NCBI GenBank assembly: GCA_016190985.1 | Contig: JACPPI010000017.1 | Coordinates: forward strand, 1 to 64,000 | Length of the DNA stretch: 64,000 nt | Direction of reading: 5' to 3' | From: Opitutia bacterium | GTDB taxonomy: Bacteria; Verrucomicrobiota; Verrucomicrobiia; Opitutales; Opitutaceae | In this document: one piece after another, positions 29,795-38,357 of the stretch | Layout: every line of letters begins with the position of its first letter | Position numbering within the stretch: the stretch's first letter is position 1 | The notes under the pieces: generated by a model | What the model was told of the DNA's origin: nothing | The model's database searches: none | What the model saw: only the letters and a program-made list of their open reading frames with translations | Made by a program: the position numbers and the translations under genes

Positions 29795-31357
29795 CTACAG
29801 CAGGTCGGCGGCGAGCTCGGCGAGCTTGGAGCGCTCGCCCTTCGACAGTTTCACGTGCGCCGCGAGGGCGTGGCCCTTCATGCGGTTGTGGCAATAGACG
29901 AGGCCGTTGCTGCGCGAGTCCACGTAGGGGTTGTCGATCTGCGCCGGGTCGCCGATGAGCACGAGCTTGGAGCTCTCGGCGATGCGGGTGATGACGGTCT
30001 TGACCTCGTGCGGCGTGAGCTGCTGGGCCTCGTCGAGGATGAAGAACCGGCGGGCGATCGACCGGCCGCGGATGAAGCACAGCGCCTCGATCTCCACGAC
30101 GCCGCTGTTGATGAGGCGTTCGTAGGGTTTGACGGCCGGGGCGCCGTTGTGGTGATGGTGGCCGTGGTGGACCGGCTGAGGCGAGGTCATGAGCGCCATG
30201 GCGTCGTCCCGTTTTTTCTTTTTCTTGCCGGTCTTCTTGCTGGCGAATTGCGGCTCCTTCTGGGGCTTGGACGGCATGAGCACCTCGAGCGCGTCGTGGT
30301 AGGGCTGCAGCCAGGGCTTCATCTTCTCCTCGAGCGTGCCGGGGAGGAAGCCGATATCCTTGCCGAGCGCGATGACCGGGCGGGAGATCGAGAGGCCGTC
30401 GTAGCGCGAGCTTTCGTCGGTGGTCTGGAAGAGCGCGCAGGCGGTGGAGAGGAGCGTCTTGCCGGTGCCGGCCTTGCCGAAGCAGGTGACGAGCGAGATG
30501 CTGTCGTCCATCAGCGCGTCGACGAAGAACTGCTGCTCGAGATTGCGCGGGCGGATGGGGATGCCGCCGGGGGCCTTGACGAAATCGGGCAGATGGAGGC
30601 GGCGGACAATGTTCTGCCCATAGTAGCGTCCGGGCATCGTCTTGCCCTCGGGGGTCATGAGCAGGATGTATTCGTTGAGGTAGAGCGGCGCGGCGATGGC
30701 GTCGGCCAGCTCGAACTCGCCCTCGGAGCAGAAGCGTTGCATCTCGTAGACATCGAGCGCCACGGTGCGGTAGCCGTCGTCGTCTGCCGTGGCCTCGGGC
30801 ACCTTGTCGTTCAGGTAGTCCTCGGCCTCGAGGCCGACGGCGCGGGCCTTGAGCTGCACATTGACGTCCTTGGTGACGAGGATGGTCGGCGGCGGGTTGG
30901 TCTCCTGGATGAAAAGGGCGCTGGCGATGATGCGGTTGTCCTTCTTGGTGAAATCCGTGAGCACGGCGCGCAACCGCTGCATGGCGGGCGACGACCAGTT
31001 GTTCTCCACCAGGTAGCGGTTGATGATGACAGAGAGCGTGCCCCCGCTGGGCAGCTTGACGCCCTCGTGCATCGAGCGCGAGTCCGGCAGGAGCTCCTGC
31101 AAGATGCGGTGCACGCGGCGGGCGTTGCGGCCGCGCTCCGTGGACTGCTCGCTCTTGATCGCATCGAGCTCCTCAAGAACCTCGACGGGAATCGCCAGGT
31201 TGTTGTCCTCGAATTTGTAGATCGACTGGGGATCGTGCAGCAGAACGTTCGTATCCAGAACGTAGGTCTTGGCCCTAACCTCTACGTAATGCTGCGGTGA
31301 ATTTTGAACCGAGCTAATGGTGTTTTCCATCGAGTGGATAACTTGTGAGCAACACAT
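29795..31357 (-). CDS. PhoH-family ATPase with N-terminal PIN domain
   Basis: Residues about 30-170 are a PIN domain (TYVLDTNVLLHDP) with acidic metal ligands, as in the PIN-PhoH (PhoH2/YlaK) group. The C-terminal PhoH domain has Walker A GKAGTGKT and Walker B FILDEAQQ, followed by LTPHEVKTVITRI and GDPAQIDNPY. PIN-PhoH proteins act as ATP-dependent RNA-unwinding and RNA-cutting enzymes. A basic, His-rich linker (KKTGKKKKKRDD, then HHGHHHH) interrupts the PhoH domain around residues 380-410 and is unusual. The start is uncertain: ATG 31357 has an AGAGG site nearby, while ATG 31330 (MENTISSVQ) is the more family-like beginning. Confidence 0.9.
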   Translation of the reverse strand: MCCSQVIHSMENTISSVQNSPQHYVEVRAKTYVLDTNVLLHDPQSIYKFEDNNLAIPVEVLEELDAIKSEQSTERGRNARRVHRILQELLPDSRSMHEGVKLPSGGTLSVIINRYLVENNWSSPAMQRLRAVLTDFTKKDNRIIASALFIQETNPPPTILVTKDVNVQLKARAVGLEAEDYLNDKVPEATADDDGYRTVALDVYEMQRFCSEGEFELADAIAAPLYLNEYILLMTPEGKTMPGRYYGQNIVRRLHLPDFVKAPGGIPIRPRNLEQQFFVDALMDDSISLVTCFGKAGTGKTLLSTACALFQTTDESSRYDGLSISRPVIALGKDIGFLPGTLEEKMKPWLQPYHDALEVLMPSKPQKEPQFASKKTGKKKKKRDDAMALMTSPQPVHHGHHHHNGAPAVKPYERLINSGVVEIEALCFIRGRSIARRFFILDEAQQLTPHEVKTVITRIAESSKLVLIGDPAQIDNPYVDSRSNGLVYCHNRMKGHALAAHVKLSKGERSKLAELAADLL

Positions 31358-31429
31358 GCATCCTCTTGGCCGGTTTGTAAATGCAGTAATTGCAAAATTG
31401 TGAAAACTTCGAACGCCGGCCGACTAACC

Positions 31430-31732
31430 TTAAACAGAGGGGCTGGCAGGTTTCTTTGGCTTGGGCGGCGAGCCCCACAACCGGATGATGTGCTCGGCAA
31501 GATTGAGCAGACTCACCCGGTGTAAGCCTCCAGCCTGATCTCGCAGGGCCGGCACATGCGGGCTGCGCTCGACGCAGTGCTCCCACAATTCCCGCTCGAT
31601 CGAGCGCGCCAATTCACCGGGCGGGGAGGAGTCGCGCGCGACCTGCGCCACCTTGGCCTGCCAATGCCGAAGCTCATCCGGATGCTTTTCCCAGTAGGAA
31701 AAGAGGGTCTGTTCGAGGCGATTGAGGCTCAT
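31430..31732 (-). CDS. Small soluble protein of unknown function
   Basis: The preferred start at 31732 gives 100 residues, MSLNRLEQTLFSYWEKHPDE, continuing to LWEHCVERSPHVPALR and VSLLNLAEHIIRLWG, then a Pro/Lys-rich tail. It is helical, with no motif I can name. Its start lies 88 bases from a divergently transcribed membrane-anchored protein, suggesting a shared promoter region. Codon use is normal for the window. Confidence 0.6.
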   Translation of the reverse strand: MSLNRLEQTLFSYWEKHPDELRHWQAKVAQVARDSSPPGELARSIERELWEHCVERSPHVPALRDQAGGLHRVSLLNLAEHIIRLWGSPPKPKKPASPSV

Positions 31733-31820
31733 GGGCGGTGTTTTTACAGTCAGAACGCTAACATTGTATTTGAACAATCAGCTGCTATGTCTGTCATGCA
31801 CACTTCAACTCTACACACAC

Positions 31821-32639
31821 ATGTGGCAAAAGCTTAAAGAACAACTCCCCGCAATTATCCTCACCGCGGCCCTGATTTTGGGCATCGCGTTCTGGTTCAA
31901 CCAGAAGATGGCCGCCGAGATGGCCGCCAAGCAGCAGGCCGAGATGACCGCCCTGCGTGAACAAAACGCCGCCGAGCTGAAAGCCTCCGCCGAGGAGACC
32001 CGCCGGCACATCGAATCCGTCAACCAGCTCCTCAAGGACGCCATCTCCAAGCGCGCCGCCGACGTGTTCATGACCGACGAGGAGGTCGCCAAGCTCAACG
32101 AGCAGAAGGTGAACCAGCTCGCCGAGGCCATCGCCGCCAAGGTCATGCCTTACGGCACGAACATCCCGAAGACCCCCGAGGAGGCCGAGAAGCTCCAGAA
32201 CGAGCAGGTGGACAAGGTTTCCAGCCGCATGGCCGAAAAGATCTCCCCCATCCTCTCCGAGATGTCCAAGGACCAGCACCTCACCCGCGAATCCATCAAC
32301 GCCTACAGCCAGCGCATCACCGACCAGATCAGCGGCGTGCTGACCGGCGAAATGGCCCGCAACCAGGAGCTCAACACCCAGCTCCTCGCCTCGCAGGCCG
32401 TCGCCCAGGACTCGATGAAACTCTCCCACGAGATCACCGCCCTCTACCTCAGCAGCTTCAAGGACCAGGGCCTGCTCACCCGCCTGCTCACCCTGCCAGC
32501 CAACGTCGTGCGCGACGCCGCCAGCATGAGCATCGTGAACAGCTCCGACCGCAAGAAGATCGAGGAGCGCCTCGTGACACAGATGAACGAGCTCGACAAG
32601 CGTCTCGCCGAAATCTCGGCCGCCGCGCCCAAGAAGTAA
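31821..32639 (+). CDS. Single-pass membrane protein with long coiled coil
   Basis: ATG 31821 gives MWQKLKEQLP followed by one helix (AIILTAALILGIAFWF). About 200 residues of coiled coil and amphipathic helix then extend beyond the membrane (MAAKQQAEMTALREQNAAEL, and QRITDQISGVLTGEMARNQE). No catalytic motif is visible. It may be a structural or scaffold component of the envelope. A strong terminator follows at 32664, so transcription ends here. Confidence 0.65.
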   Translation: MWQKLKEQLPAIILTAALILGIAFWFNQKMAAEMAAKQQAEMTALREQNAAELKASAEETRRHIESVNQLLKDAISKRAADVFMTDEEVAKLNEQKVNQLAEAIAAKVMPYGTNIPKTPEEAEKLQNEQVDKVSSRMAEKISPILSEMSKDQHLTRESINAYSQRITDQISGVLTGEMARNQELNTQLLASQAVAQDSMKLSHEITALYLSSFKDQGLLTRLLTLPANVVRDAASMSIVNSSDRKKIEERLVTQMNELDKRLAEISAAAPKK

Positions 32640-32663
32640 CACGAGCTGTATCACATTTTCCCC

Positions 32664-32696
32664 AAGGCCGCGCCGATTGGTGCGGCCTTATTATTT
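32664..32696 (+). terminator. Rho-independent terminator
   Basis: The stem AAGGCCGC / GCGGCCTT with a 10-base loop is followed by attattt, 25 bases after the stop of the coiled-coil membrane protein gene. Confidence 0.85.
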
Positions 32697-32736
32697 GCGG
32701 CCCGGCCGAAGGCCGCTTATCTCGCCACTTCATCGC

Positions 32737-33855
32737 ATGACCCCGCTGTCGCTCGATCCTCTCGCCGCCCGCCGGTTCATGCGCCGCGCCCTGCTGCTCG
32801 ACAAGCCGGCCCCGGACATCGGCACCGCCCTCGCCCACCACGGCTACATCCAGATCGATCCGATCAATGTCACCGGCCGGATGCACGACCTCATCCTGCG
32901 CAACCGCGTCTCCGGCTACCGCGAGGGCGGATTGATGCGCCATCTGCACGGGGACGATGCACCCCTGCCCGCCGCCCGGCGCACCGCTTTCGAGCACCAC
33001 CTCCCCTCCGCCGGCACCCTCGTGGCATTCACCCTCGATGCCTGGCCTCATCTCCAGGCGACCATGCGGGCCAACCAGCATCGCACGAGTTCCTGGTCCG
33101 GCCGGTTCTCCCCCCGACAGAAGGAACTCGTGCCGCACCTGCTCGCCGAGATCGCCGCGCGCGGGCCGCTGTGCTCGGAGGATTTTGCCGACACCGGCCG
33201 GTCCCGTTCCTTCTGGGGTGCCTCCACCCAGGCCAAGACCACCCTGCAGAAGCTTTTCTCGCACGGCCGGTTGCTCATCGCCCGCCGCGGCGAGGGCAAC
33301 CGCCGCTACTACGACCTGCCCGAACGCGTCCTGCCGGCCGCCATTCTCCGTTCGCCCGAGCCCAAGAAAAGGGAGTCCGCCCGCTGGGAGGCACTGCTCA
33401 AGCTCCGTCAGCGCCGGCTCGTCCTGCTCAAACGCGCCGAGCTTTCATCGGTCACGGATCTGGTGCAGTCCGTCCGGGTTGAGGGCTGTCCGCTGCTCCA
33501 CTGCCTGCGTTCCGACCTCCCCATTCTCGAAACCTGTCATACTGAGCGCAGCGAAGAAGCCACGCTTCTCCCGCTGCTATTGGCGCCGCTGGATCCGCTG
33601 ATCTACGACCGCCGGGTCACATCCGCGCTGTGGGGTTTCGACTACACGTGGGAGGTCTATGTCCCGCCGGCCAAGCGCAAGCGCGGCTACTACGCCCTTC
33701 CCGTGCTCGCCGGCTCCGAGATCGTCGGTCACGTGGATCCGAAAGCCGATCGCGCGGCGGGCCGGCTGCGCGTCATGTCGCGCCGCATCCGCCGCGGCCA
33801 TAAGATCACCGACGCCCTCGGCCGACTCGCCCGCTGGCTCGGCCTGCGGCGCTAG
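32737..33855 (+). CDS. Winged-helix DNA-binding domain protein (HTH_42 / YcaQ-like)
   Basis: The 372-residue protein has the YcaQ/AlkX-family layout: LDPLAARRFMRRALLL, HHGYIQIDPINVTGRMHDL (the conserved QxD region), and later YDRRVTSALWGFDYTWEVYV and LPVLAGSEIVGHVDPKADR. E. coli YcaQ is a DNA glycosylase that unhooks interstrand crosslinks; its QxD motif is present here as QID. The start ATG 32737 (MTPLSLDPLAARR) is preferred over an upstream in-frame ATG. Residues about 266-276 (LETCHTERSEEATLL) contain a translated dispersed repeat and should be dispensable to the fold. Confidence 0.82.
   Translation: MTPLSLDPLAARRFMRRALLLDKPAPDIGTALAHHGYIQIDPINVTGRMHDLILRNRVSGYREGGLMRHLHGDDAPLPAARRTAFEHHLPSAGTLVAFTLDAWPHLQATMRANQHRTSSWSGRFSPRQKELVPHLLAEIAARGPLCSEDFADTGRSRSFWGASTQAKTTLQKLFSHGRLLIARRGEGNRRYYDLPERVLPAAILRSPEPKKRESARWEALLKLRQRRLVLLKRAELSSVTDLVQSVRVEGCPLLHCLRSDLPILETCHTERSEEATLLPLLLAPLDPLIYDRRVTSALWGFDYTWEVYVPPAKRKRGYYALPVLAGSEIVGHVDPKADRAAGRLRVMSRRIRRGHKITDALGRLARWLGLRR
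33530..33566. repeat. Fragment of a CHTERSEE-type palindromic repeat inside the winged-helix gene
   Basis: The DNA tgtcatactgagcgcagcg matches the arm of the intergenic element at 14301-14396 and is read in frame as CHTERSEEA. Only one arm is present, so the element is truncated. Confidence 0.8.
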
Positions 33856-33862
33856 GGCACCG

Positions 33863-35398
33863 TCACGGCATCGTCATCAGCGCCGCGAAGGTCTCCATGC
33901 CCTCCCAGAGGTAACGGATGAGCATGTTTTCGTTCTCGGCGTGCTGGTTGTTGTCGTAGTTGACCGCGGGGACCGAAATGACCTTGGCGCCAAGCATTTC
34001 CTCGATGATGACCAGCGGCAGGCTGCCCCCCGCCGTGGGCAGCCGGACGACCGGCTCGGCCGTGGTTGATTGGACGGCCGCCACCACCGCCTGCGCGAGA
34101 GGCAGGTTCATCAGCGTGCGCTGGGCGTTGTAGCCGCTGCCGACCTCCACCTTGACCAGCTTCGCCGACTGGGCGCGATCCGCGTCGGTCGGCTCACGGT
34201 CGAGCACGAGCCAACCCTGCTCCTTCATGTGCGCGATCACCCGCCCGGTCTGCAGCCGCCAGTCGATGCCCAGCACGAGGCGCAGGTCGAGCGTGGCGCG
34301 GGCGACCGCCGGGATCACGTTCGTGGCGGTCCTGCCCGTGTTGGCGCTGGTGAAGCCGTTGATGTTCAGGGTGGGCAGCTCGAAGCCTTCGAGCAGCGAG
34401 CGTCCCGGCACCTCCGGTTCCTTCAGGCCGAGGTCCTGCAGGAGGAATGCGTCGGTGGACCCGGCATCCTTGATGGCGATGCGCTCGCTCTCGGAGAACA
34501 TCACGTAGTCGTCGTAGAATCCCTTGATGAGCACACGGCCCTTGTCGTCCTTCATGCTGGCGATGAGTGAGACGAGGCGGAGCGCCGGGTTGGGGGCAAA
34601 ATTGCCGTAGTTGCCGCTGTGCAGGGGGCGCTTCGCGCCGTAGACGGTGAGGTCCATGTTCACGTCGCCGCGCACGCCGAAGACGACGGACTTCCGGCCT
34701 GACACCGGGCGCGGCCCGTCGCAGATGATCCAAAGGTCGCTCTGCAGCTTGGCGCGGTGGAGTTCCAGCAACTCGCCGAGGTTGGGCGAGCCCATCTCCT
34801 CCTCGCCTTCGAAAAAGAATTTCACGTTCACCGTCGGCCGCCCGCCGGTCTTCACCAGGGCGTCGTAGCCGTTGAGGATGGAGAACACGCCGGCCTTGTC
34901 ATCGGCGCTCGCGCGGCCGTTGAGCCGCCACTCGGGATTGATGGCGTCGCCGGGTTTCCAATCCGTGACGACCCTGCCGCCACGTGCCACCGGTGCCGTC
35001 AGAAACACCGGATTCCACGGGTCGAGCCCTTCGGCCCACTCCTTCGGGTTGACCGGCTGGCCGTCGTAATGCGCGTAGAAGACCACCGTGCGGGTCGCCC
35101 CCGGCACCTTGATCTCGCCGAAGACCGCCGGGTTGGTCGCGCCGGTGCGGCCCTCCAGCAATTCCGCCGCGATGCCGCGCCGTTTCATCATGGCGACGAT
35201 GAACTCGGCGTTGCGCCGGACGTTGGGCTGGTCCGCGCCGACGCAGGGCAGGCGGACGAATTCGCGATACTCGCTCATCAGCTCCTGTTCGTGCGCCGTG
35301 CGGTAGGCGCGCACCGCGTCCTGCACCGGGCTGGCGGTCAATGTCACCGCCGACCATGCTGCCAACCCCACAATCCGGGCCAACTGGGCATTCTTCAT
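33863..35398 (-). CDS. Secreted M20-family metallopeptidase
   Basis: Starts at ATG 35398 with a signal peptide (MKNAQLARIVGLAAWSAVTL), giving 511 residues. The di-zinc M20 ligands are seen in order: YAHYDGQPV (His), ASADDKAGV (Asp bridging), FFEGEEEMGS (catalytic Glu and ligand Glu), CDGPRP (Asp) and YDNNQHAENENM (last His). A lid domain with LHSGNYGNFAPNPALRL sits between. Family members cleave dipeptides or remove C-terminal residues; it is probably periplasmic. The divergent neighbour starts 55 bases away. No operon partner is evident. Confidence 0.93.
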   Translation of the reverse strand: MKNAQLARIVGLAAWSAVTLTASPVQDAVRAYRTAHEQELMSEYREFVRLPCVGADQPNVRRNAEFIVAMMKRRGIAAELLEGRTGATNPAVFGEIKVPGATRTVVFYAHYDGQPVNPKEWAEGLDPWNPVFLTAPVARGGRVVTDWKPGDAINPEWRLNGRASADDKAGVFSILNGYDALVKTGGRPTVNVKFFFEGEEEMGSPNLGELLELHRAKLQSDLWIICDGPRPVSGRKSVVFGVRGDVNMDLTVYGAKRPLHSGNYGNFAPNPALRLVSLIASMKDDKGRVLIKGFYDDYVMFSESERIAIKDAGSTDAFLLQDLGLKEPEVPGRSLLEGFELPTLNINGFTSANTGRTATNVIPAVARATLDLRLVLGIDWRLQTGRVIAHMKEQGWLVLDREPTDADRAQSAKLVKVEVGSGYNAQRTLMNLPLAQAVVAAVQSTTAEPVVRLPTAGGSLPLVIIEEMLGAKVISVPAVNYDNNQHAENENMLIRYLWEGMETFAALMTMP

Positions 35399-35453
35399 GA
35401 TGAGTGCGTCTACGCTTGGCCTGCCCCGGGGTTTAGGCAATGGGTAACTGCCC

Positions 35454-36215
35454 ATGCCGCATCCCGCTCCCCGCCCCCTGCCCGAGAACGCCGGGCTGGT
35501 CCACGCCGGCGAGCGCGTCGCCCTGACCGCCTCCATCCCGCCCAAGATGGCCGAGCGCATGCTCGGCACCCGCAACCCGCACGGCAAATCCAACGCCGAC
35601 GTGCTGCGGCGGCTCGCGACCGCCACGGACCCGCGCCGGCCCGTGATCCACTGGCTGATCGATTTCCCGGCGCACATGGGCGAGCACGAGGCCTCGCTCT
35701 ACGAACACCCGTTCCACCAGCTCTTCCGCGCCATGCGCCCCACGCGCGACCGGTGGTGGATGAACCCCCACGCCGACGAGCGCCTGCGCGCCGCCCTCGC
35801 CAAGCGCGAACGCTACCTCGCCACGCCCGTCGGCGCCGAGCCGCCCGTTTGGATGTGGTTCGAGTCCTCGATCATCCCCGACGACACGCTGCTCGCGGTG
35901 GCGCGCGACGACGACTTCACCCACGGCATCCTCTCCGCCCGGCCCTTCGCCGTGTGGTGGCGCCAGTTTCATTCCCGCCGCACGCCGACCCTCGCGGTCA
36001 ATTCCTACCCGTTCCCCTGGCCGCCCGGCACGGGCCTGAACGCACTCACGGCCGCGCAGGAAGAGCACCGCCACGCCGTGGCCAAGGCCATCCGCAGCGG
36101 CGACCCCGAAACTCTCAACGCCGCCGTGGCCGCCGCCTACGGCTGGCCCGCCGACCCCGACGACGACACGCTGCTCGTCCGCCTCGGCGAGCTCAACCGC
36201 GCGCGCGGTTCCTGA
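35454..36215 (+). CDS. Free-standing C-terminal region of an MmeI/BREX-type DNA methyltransferase
   Basis: The 253-residue protein lacks the catalytic methyltransferase motifs (no NPPY, no SAM site). It reads like the target-recognition and tail region of large DNA methyltransferases: ESSIIPDDTLLAVARDDDFT, HGILSARPFAVWW, SYPFPWPPGTGLNALT and AAVAAAYGWPADPDDDTLL. These signatures normally follow the catalytic domain in one protein. It starts at ATG 35454 right after the divergent promoter of the peptidase, so it is not simply cut by the window or an adjacent frameshift. It may be a remnant or may act with another subunit. Recognition of the pattern is firm; its present role is inference. Confidence 0.68.
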   Translation: MPHPAPRPLPENAGLVHAGERVALTASIPPKMAERMLGTRNPHGKSNADVLRRLATATDPRRPVIHWLIDFPAHMGEHEASLYEHPFHQLFRAMRPTRDRWWMNPHADERLRAALAKRERYLATPVGAEPPVWMWFESSIIPDDTLLAVARDDDFTHGILSARPFAVWWRQFHSRRTPTLAVNSYPFPWPPGTGLNALTAAQEEHRHAVAKAIRSGDPETLNAAVAAAYGWPADPDDDTLLVRLGELNRARGS

Positions 36216-36219
36216 GCCG

Positions 36220-36248
36220 GCTGATGTCAACCAATAGTTGACATCAGC
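36220..36248. repeat. Perfect inverted repeat between convergent genes
   Basis: GCTGATGTCAAC and GTTGACATCAGC (12 bp) pair around caata. It lies five bases beyond the stop of the recognition-domain gene and 25 before the end of the DUF885 gene. A bidirectional terminator is possible although no T-run follows. Confidence 0.6.
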
Positions 36249-36273
36249 TCCCGTCGCGCCGGGGGGCCACGGC

Positions 36274-38085
36274 TCAGGGTTTCTCGCCGACGAATTTCCA
36301 CGAGCTGCGGTAGTCGCGCGGCAGCTTCGTGCCCGAGACGCTGGCGCGGACCATCTCGATCGGCATGGTGCCGCCGCGCATCACGCGGTCGTGGAATTCC
36401 TTTTCCCTCATCTTGCCGGTCTTCACCAGGTCGGCGTGGAGCGCGCGGAGTTGGATCGCCCCCATCATGTAGCCGACCTGGTAGAGGGGCGAGTAGTCGC
36501 CGTTGAAGGAGCGGCGCACCTCGCCCGTGGCCGTGTGCCGGTCGTGGCCGACACGCTCGACGAGAAAGTCGATGCACTGCTGCGGCGTCCAGCGCCCGAG
36601 GTGGAAATTGAGCGAGAAGATGATCCGGGCGCAGCGGTGGGTGCGCCAGAAGAGCGCGCCCGCTCGGTCCAGCGGCGTCTGCTGGTAGCCGAGGTCCCAG
36701 AGGTGGAACTCCCACCAGAGCGCCCAGCCCTCGACCCAGAACGGCGTATAGAACAACTGCCGGTGCGGGTTGAAACGGTCGGCATACCAGCCCTGCATGT
36801 GATGCCCGGGGATCAGTTCGTGGAAGACGGTGGCGTGGCAGACATGGGTGTTGTTCGCGCGCAGGCTGTTCAGCTTGTCCTGATGGTCCATGTCGTCGGT
36901 GGGGAACGAGACGATGATCCGGTCGCCGCCGAGGAAAAACGGGTTCACCTTCTGCCGCTCGGGCGACATCATGGTCATATGCCAGTCGTCGATCATGTGC
37001 GGCGGCACGGTGATGAGGTCGCGCTTGGTGATGAAGTCCACCGCCTCGTAGGCCTGCCGGGCGATCAACATGGGCTGGTCGCCGGGCGCGACGTAGTCCT
37101 GCTTCATCTTCTCCAACGCGGCCCGCCAGTCGTCGCCCAGGCCCAGGTCGTGCGAGACTTTCTTCCACTCGGCCTCGCACCAGGCGAATTCCTTCTCCGC
37201 GACGGCGATGAGCTCTTCGGGCGCATAGGGGATCATCTCGTGCTCGAGGTCGACGGCGAGGCCGTCGGCGCCGATCGGATCGCCGACGATCGGCTCATCT
37301 TCGCCCGGCTTGGCGCCGACGATCTTCTCGCGGAGGAATTTCCCGTAGTCGTCCATCGCCGCGGCCAGTTTCTTGTGCGGCTCGCGCGTCCACCAGCCGA
37401 ATTCCGGGTCATAGGGCTCGTAATGCTTGAACCAGTCCTCGAGCTGCTTGCCGGTGGCCGAGAGCTGGTTGATGGCGCGCAGCGCGACGATCTTGTTCGG
37501 CTTGATGGCGTTCTCGCCGGGCTTGTCGGCCAGCCCCGACTCCAGCGCCTTGCGCACCGCCTCGATCTGGGCGCGCGCATCCGCCAGCGCCGCGGCGGAG
37601 GCCTTGCCGTCGGGCCGGGTGTATTCGCGGCGCTGCTCCTGCAGGCCCGCCAGCGACTCGAAGAAGGGCAGCAGCGGCACCATCTCGGCGTTGCGCTTCT
37701 GCTGCCGCTCCACCAGCCTGAGCAGGTATTTCATTTCCGCCCGCATGAGGTGCCAGTCGATCCGCCCCTCCACCCCGAGCTGGTCGTAGGCCATGGCGTC
37801 CAGCCTGGCCGCCCAGGTCCGGTAGAAGTCGGCGAGGCGCCGCAACTGCAGGGGCGAGTTCGGCACCGGGTGCATGGTCTCGAGTCCCTTGCGATCCGCC
37901 ACGAACCGCTCGACCAGCTCGCGCAGTTCGCCCGACTGCGGCTTGGCGAGCGCGTTCAGGTCGGGCACATAGTCCGCGACCGCGCGCTGCGACTGCGCCG
38001 GCTGGCCGAAGCGGAAATCATCCGCGCCCAGCACTGCGTTGCACAACAAGAGGGAACCGATGATCCGGCCGGCGGGAAATTTCAT
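36274..38085 (-). CDS. Secreted DUF885-family metallopeptidase-like protein
   Basis: The 603-residue protein begins with a signal peptide (MKFPAGRIIGSLLLCNAVLG). The central and C-terminal part has the DUF885 zinc motif FHELIPGHHMQGWYA and, further on, WVEGWALWWEFHLWDLGY supplying the third ligand region. DUF885 proteins are gluzincin-like peptidases, usually periplasmic. The remaining sequence, including RRSFNGDYSPLYQVGYM and the end PRDYRSSWKFVG, follows the family pattern to the C-terminus, so the gene is complete. It is convergent with the recognition-domain gene. Substrate unknown. Confidence 0.88.
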   Translation of the reverse strand: MKFPAGRIIGSLLLCNAVLGADDFRFGQPAQSQRAVADYVPDLNALAKPQSGELRELVERFVADRKGLETMHPVPNSPLQLRRLADFYRTWAARLDAMAYDQLGVEGRIDWHLMRAEMKYLLRLVERQQKRNAEMVPLLPFFESLAGLQEQRREYTRPDGKASAAALADARAQIEAVRKALESGLADKPGENAIKPNKIVALRAINQLSATGKQLEDWFKHYEPYDPEFGWWTREPHKKLAAAMDDYGKFLREKIVGAKPGEDEPIVGDPIGADGLAVDLEHEMIPYAPEELIAVAEKEFAWCEAEWKKVSHDLGLGDDWRAALEKMKQDYVAPGDQPMLIARQAYEAVDFITKRDLITVPPHMIDDWHMTMMSPERQKVNPFFLGGDRIIVSFPTDDMDHQDKLNSLRANNTHVCHATVFHELIPGHHMQGWYADRFNPHRQLFYTPFWVEGWALWWEFHLWDLGYQQTPLDRAGALFWRTHRCARIIFSLNFHLGRWTPQQCIDFLVERVGHDRHTATGEVRRSFNGDYSPLYQVGYMMGAIQLRALHADLVKTGKMREKEFHDRVMRGGTMPIEMVRASVSGTKLPRDYRSSWKFVGEKP

Positions 38086-38144
38086 AGGGGTGGCCCAGTC
38101 TCACGGGCGCAAAAAAAGCCGCAAGCGCGGAGTGCCTGCGGCTA

Positions 38145-38336
38145 GTGGGAGGGGTTTTATGCCCCGACCTTGCAACGTCGCGGGATAAACCCGCTCCCAC
38201 CCCGAGCAGGATAATCTCAGCCGGATCTTGCAGTCCGAGGTGGAGCGGCTTGACCTCAAGACGCTGGTATGGGAGCGGACCCGGCTCAGCGCGTTGAGGT
38301 CAACGCGCTCCACCTTTTGGTGGCTCGCTCCCACAG
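38145..38336. repeat. Cluster of REP-like hairpins between DUF885 and BtuB-like genes
   Basis: One element (38145-38200) runs from gtgggagggg to cccgctcccac. A second is nested: inner ggtggagcgg...cgctccacc arms (38239-38314) and outer gggagcg / cgctccc arms (to 38336). The two genes here lie on the same strand, so the cluster separates their transcripts. Confidence 0.75.
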
Positions 38337-38357
38337 TTTTGACGGCATGGTTACGGC

